Position numbers and translations under genes: made by a program. The notes under the pieces were generated by a model. The model was not told where the DNA came from. It did no database searches and saw only the letters and a list, made by a program, of their open reading frames with translations. Shown here in pieces: positions 62,901 through 64,000 of a stretch of DNA of 64,000 nt. The DNA lies in NCBI RefSeq assembly GCF_027409185.1, contig NC_084462.1, forward strand, positions 155,855,490 to 155,919,489. Reading direction: 5' to 3'. The DNA is from Cynocephalus volans. Its lineage: Eukaryota; Chordata; Mammalia; Dermoptera; Cynocephalidae. Each line of letters starts with the position of its first letter. Position 1 is the stretch's first letter.

Positions 62901-63296
62901 TGATTACTATTATGTATTAGAAAATTAAATATATCTTTGTTCTTATGGCACCTGAGTTGAAAACAAAACTGAACAAAACGAAGCCCTAACAGGCAATAAA
63001 AGTAATCTATTAGATATTTTTGGCTAATAGGTTGTTTTTATGCTGATGCATGCTACTGAGTTTATAAGTTATTAAAATAGGATAATTATCTCTTACATTG
63101 CTTGAGTCAGGCTAGCCAGAAAGACTGGTTACATAAATTATGGAGAACTTTTTCTAGTCCTCTGCCACTCTCAAGAAAATGGTAGTTTGGGATTATATAT
63201 AGCAAAACCTTCTGAAATCGTACCCCATCATCCTAATAAGAGGTATTATAACACTTTTTTAAATCCCACAAATTGGTCTGACCTATAAAGATTTTT

Positions 63297-63414
63297 AAAA
63301 CTCCCAGGACAAGGGCTGGCCTGTGGCTCACTTGGGAGAGCGTGGTGCTGACAACACCAAGTCAAGGGTTAAGATCCCCTTACCAGTCATCTAGGAAAAA
63401 AAACTCCCAGGACA
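63297..63414 (+). mobile_element. tRNA-Ile-derived SINE, monomer, exact target duplication
   Basis: The SINE (63312-63399) has 'gggctggcctgtggctcacttggg', 'gtggtgctgacaacacc' and 'tcaagggttaagatccccttacc' plus a short A tail. A 15-bp exact repeat AAAACTCCCAGGACA flanks it (63297-63311 and 63400-63414). Its wording matches the second unit of the dimer at 50141-50312. Confidence 0.9.
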
Positions 63415-64000
63415 GTTGGCTTCTATGCAGCTGTCAAGAGTGGAGGCAGAGCTCGAGGCCATGCCACCCCACTGGGCCTGGAGGCAGAGCCCTGACAGCC
63501 TCAAAAATCCCCTGAAAACACCCTCCTTTCTAAAGTCATGTCTCCCAGTCTATGAAACCTCTGCGTATATGTATTTAGAAGGATAAAGGCCATTTTTAGA
63601 CAGTAGTGCCTATTCTTTAGGGTTCCAATTACGTAACTCTTGAAAATGAGCGAAGGCTTTCCCTGAACATTCTCTGAGGCACATACTAATGAATGCAATA
63701 CTTTCATTGCTCCTGTAACAATCACTCCTGGGCTGCTGGCAAACGACCTTTTCTTCCATGAGCACAAATTTGCTTCCTGTACTAAAAAATGAGGAAAATC
63801 ATTCCATTGATATGAAGGCCAATTTGAGCAGGCTGGTCAGGAAATACAAAAGTGGAAATTCTCATTGCAACATCTTACATATTGTATAGCATCCCAGTCA
63901 AGATAAACATTACCAGCTGGTTTCTCACTTTTTTTTTCTTCCATCTATATGACTTTAGTCCGTTGAGTCCTATTAACCACAAATCAAGTCATCTTAAAAG
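63415..64000. other. Right-edge spacer, possibly MLH3 3' untranslated region
   Basis: No coding sequence is recognised. The 88-codon minus-strand ORF at 63501-63767 has no domain. Assignment to MLH3 would rest only on human gene order. Confidence 0.25.

Overview
This is a 64 kb window of a placental-mammal nuclear genome. It holds two complete, multi-exon protein genes that face away from each other, about 35 kb apart. PGF (placental growth factor) is on the minus strand at roughly 4.43-17.07 kb. EIF2B2 (eIF2B subunit beta) is on the plus strand at roughly 52.1-57.97 kb. In human 14q24.3 the order is PGF(-), EIF2B2(+), MLH3(-), so the right edge should approach the 3' end of MLH3, but I see no MLH3 coding sequence here. 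Nearly all other long ORFs are chance ORFs in GC-rich intron or spacer DNA, or antisense shadows. I found no tRNA, rRNA, CRISPR or bacterial-type features.

Lineage: ancient mammalian repeats (MIR, L2, MER5-like, MLT1/MaLR, old L1) are abundant. I see no Alu, B1/B2 or carnivore, ruminant or horse-type SINE. The young SINEs are tRNA-Ile-derived units with almost no tRNA-unrelated body, present as monomers and dimers. That matches the CYN SINEs described in colugos (Dermoptera). I therefore favour a colugo such as Galeopterus, with moderate confidence.

Layout: 1-4.4 kb is spacer downstream of PGF, with L2 and MLT1 remnants. 4.4-17.1 kb is PGF, with seven exons including the optional heparin-binding exon 6 (PlGF-2 type), a 5' leader carrying two short uORFs and a CpG-rich promoter. 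17.76-18.17 kb is a solo MaLR-type LTR with a 5-bp target duplication, about 0.7 kb upstream of the PGF start. 18.4-19.5 kb is GT-rich. 20-42 kb is spacer with MIR, L2 and L1 fossils and two GC-rich patches. 42-51.3 kb is AT-rich nested-transposon DNA: L1 pieces interrupted by an 836-bp ERV LTR with a 4-bp duplication, a second MaLR-type LTR and several SINEs. 51.9-57.97 kb is the EIF2B2 promoter and gene (eight exons, 351 codons). 58-64 kb is spacer with MER5, L1 and MIR fragments and a SINE.

Function: the two genes are unrelated. PGF encodes a secreted VEGF-family cystine-knot ligand of VEGFR1. EIF2B2 encodes a cytosolic subunit of the guanine-nucleotide exchange factor that recharges eIF2 and is the target of the integrated stress response. 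Both reading frames are intact through every splice junction I could place.
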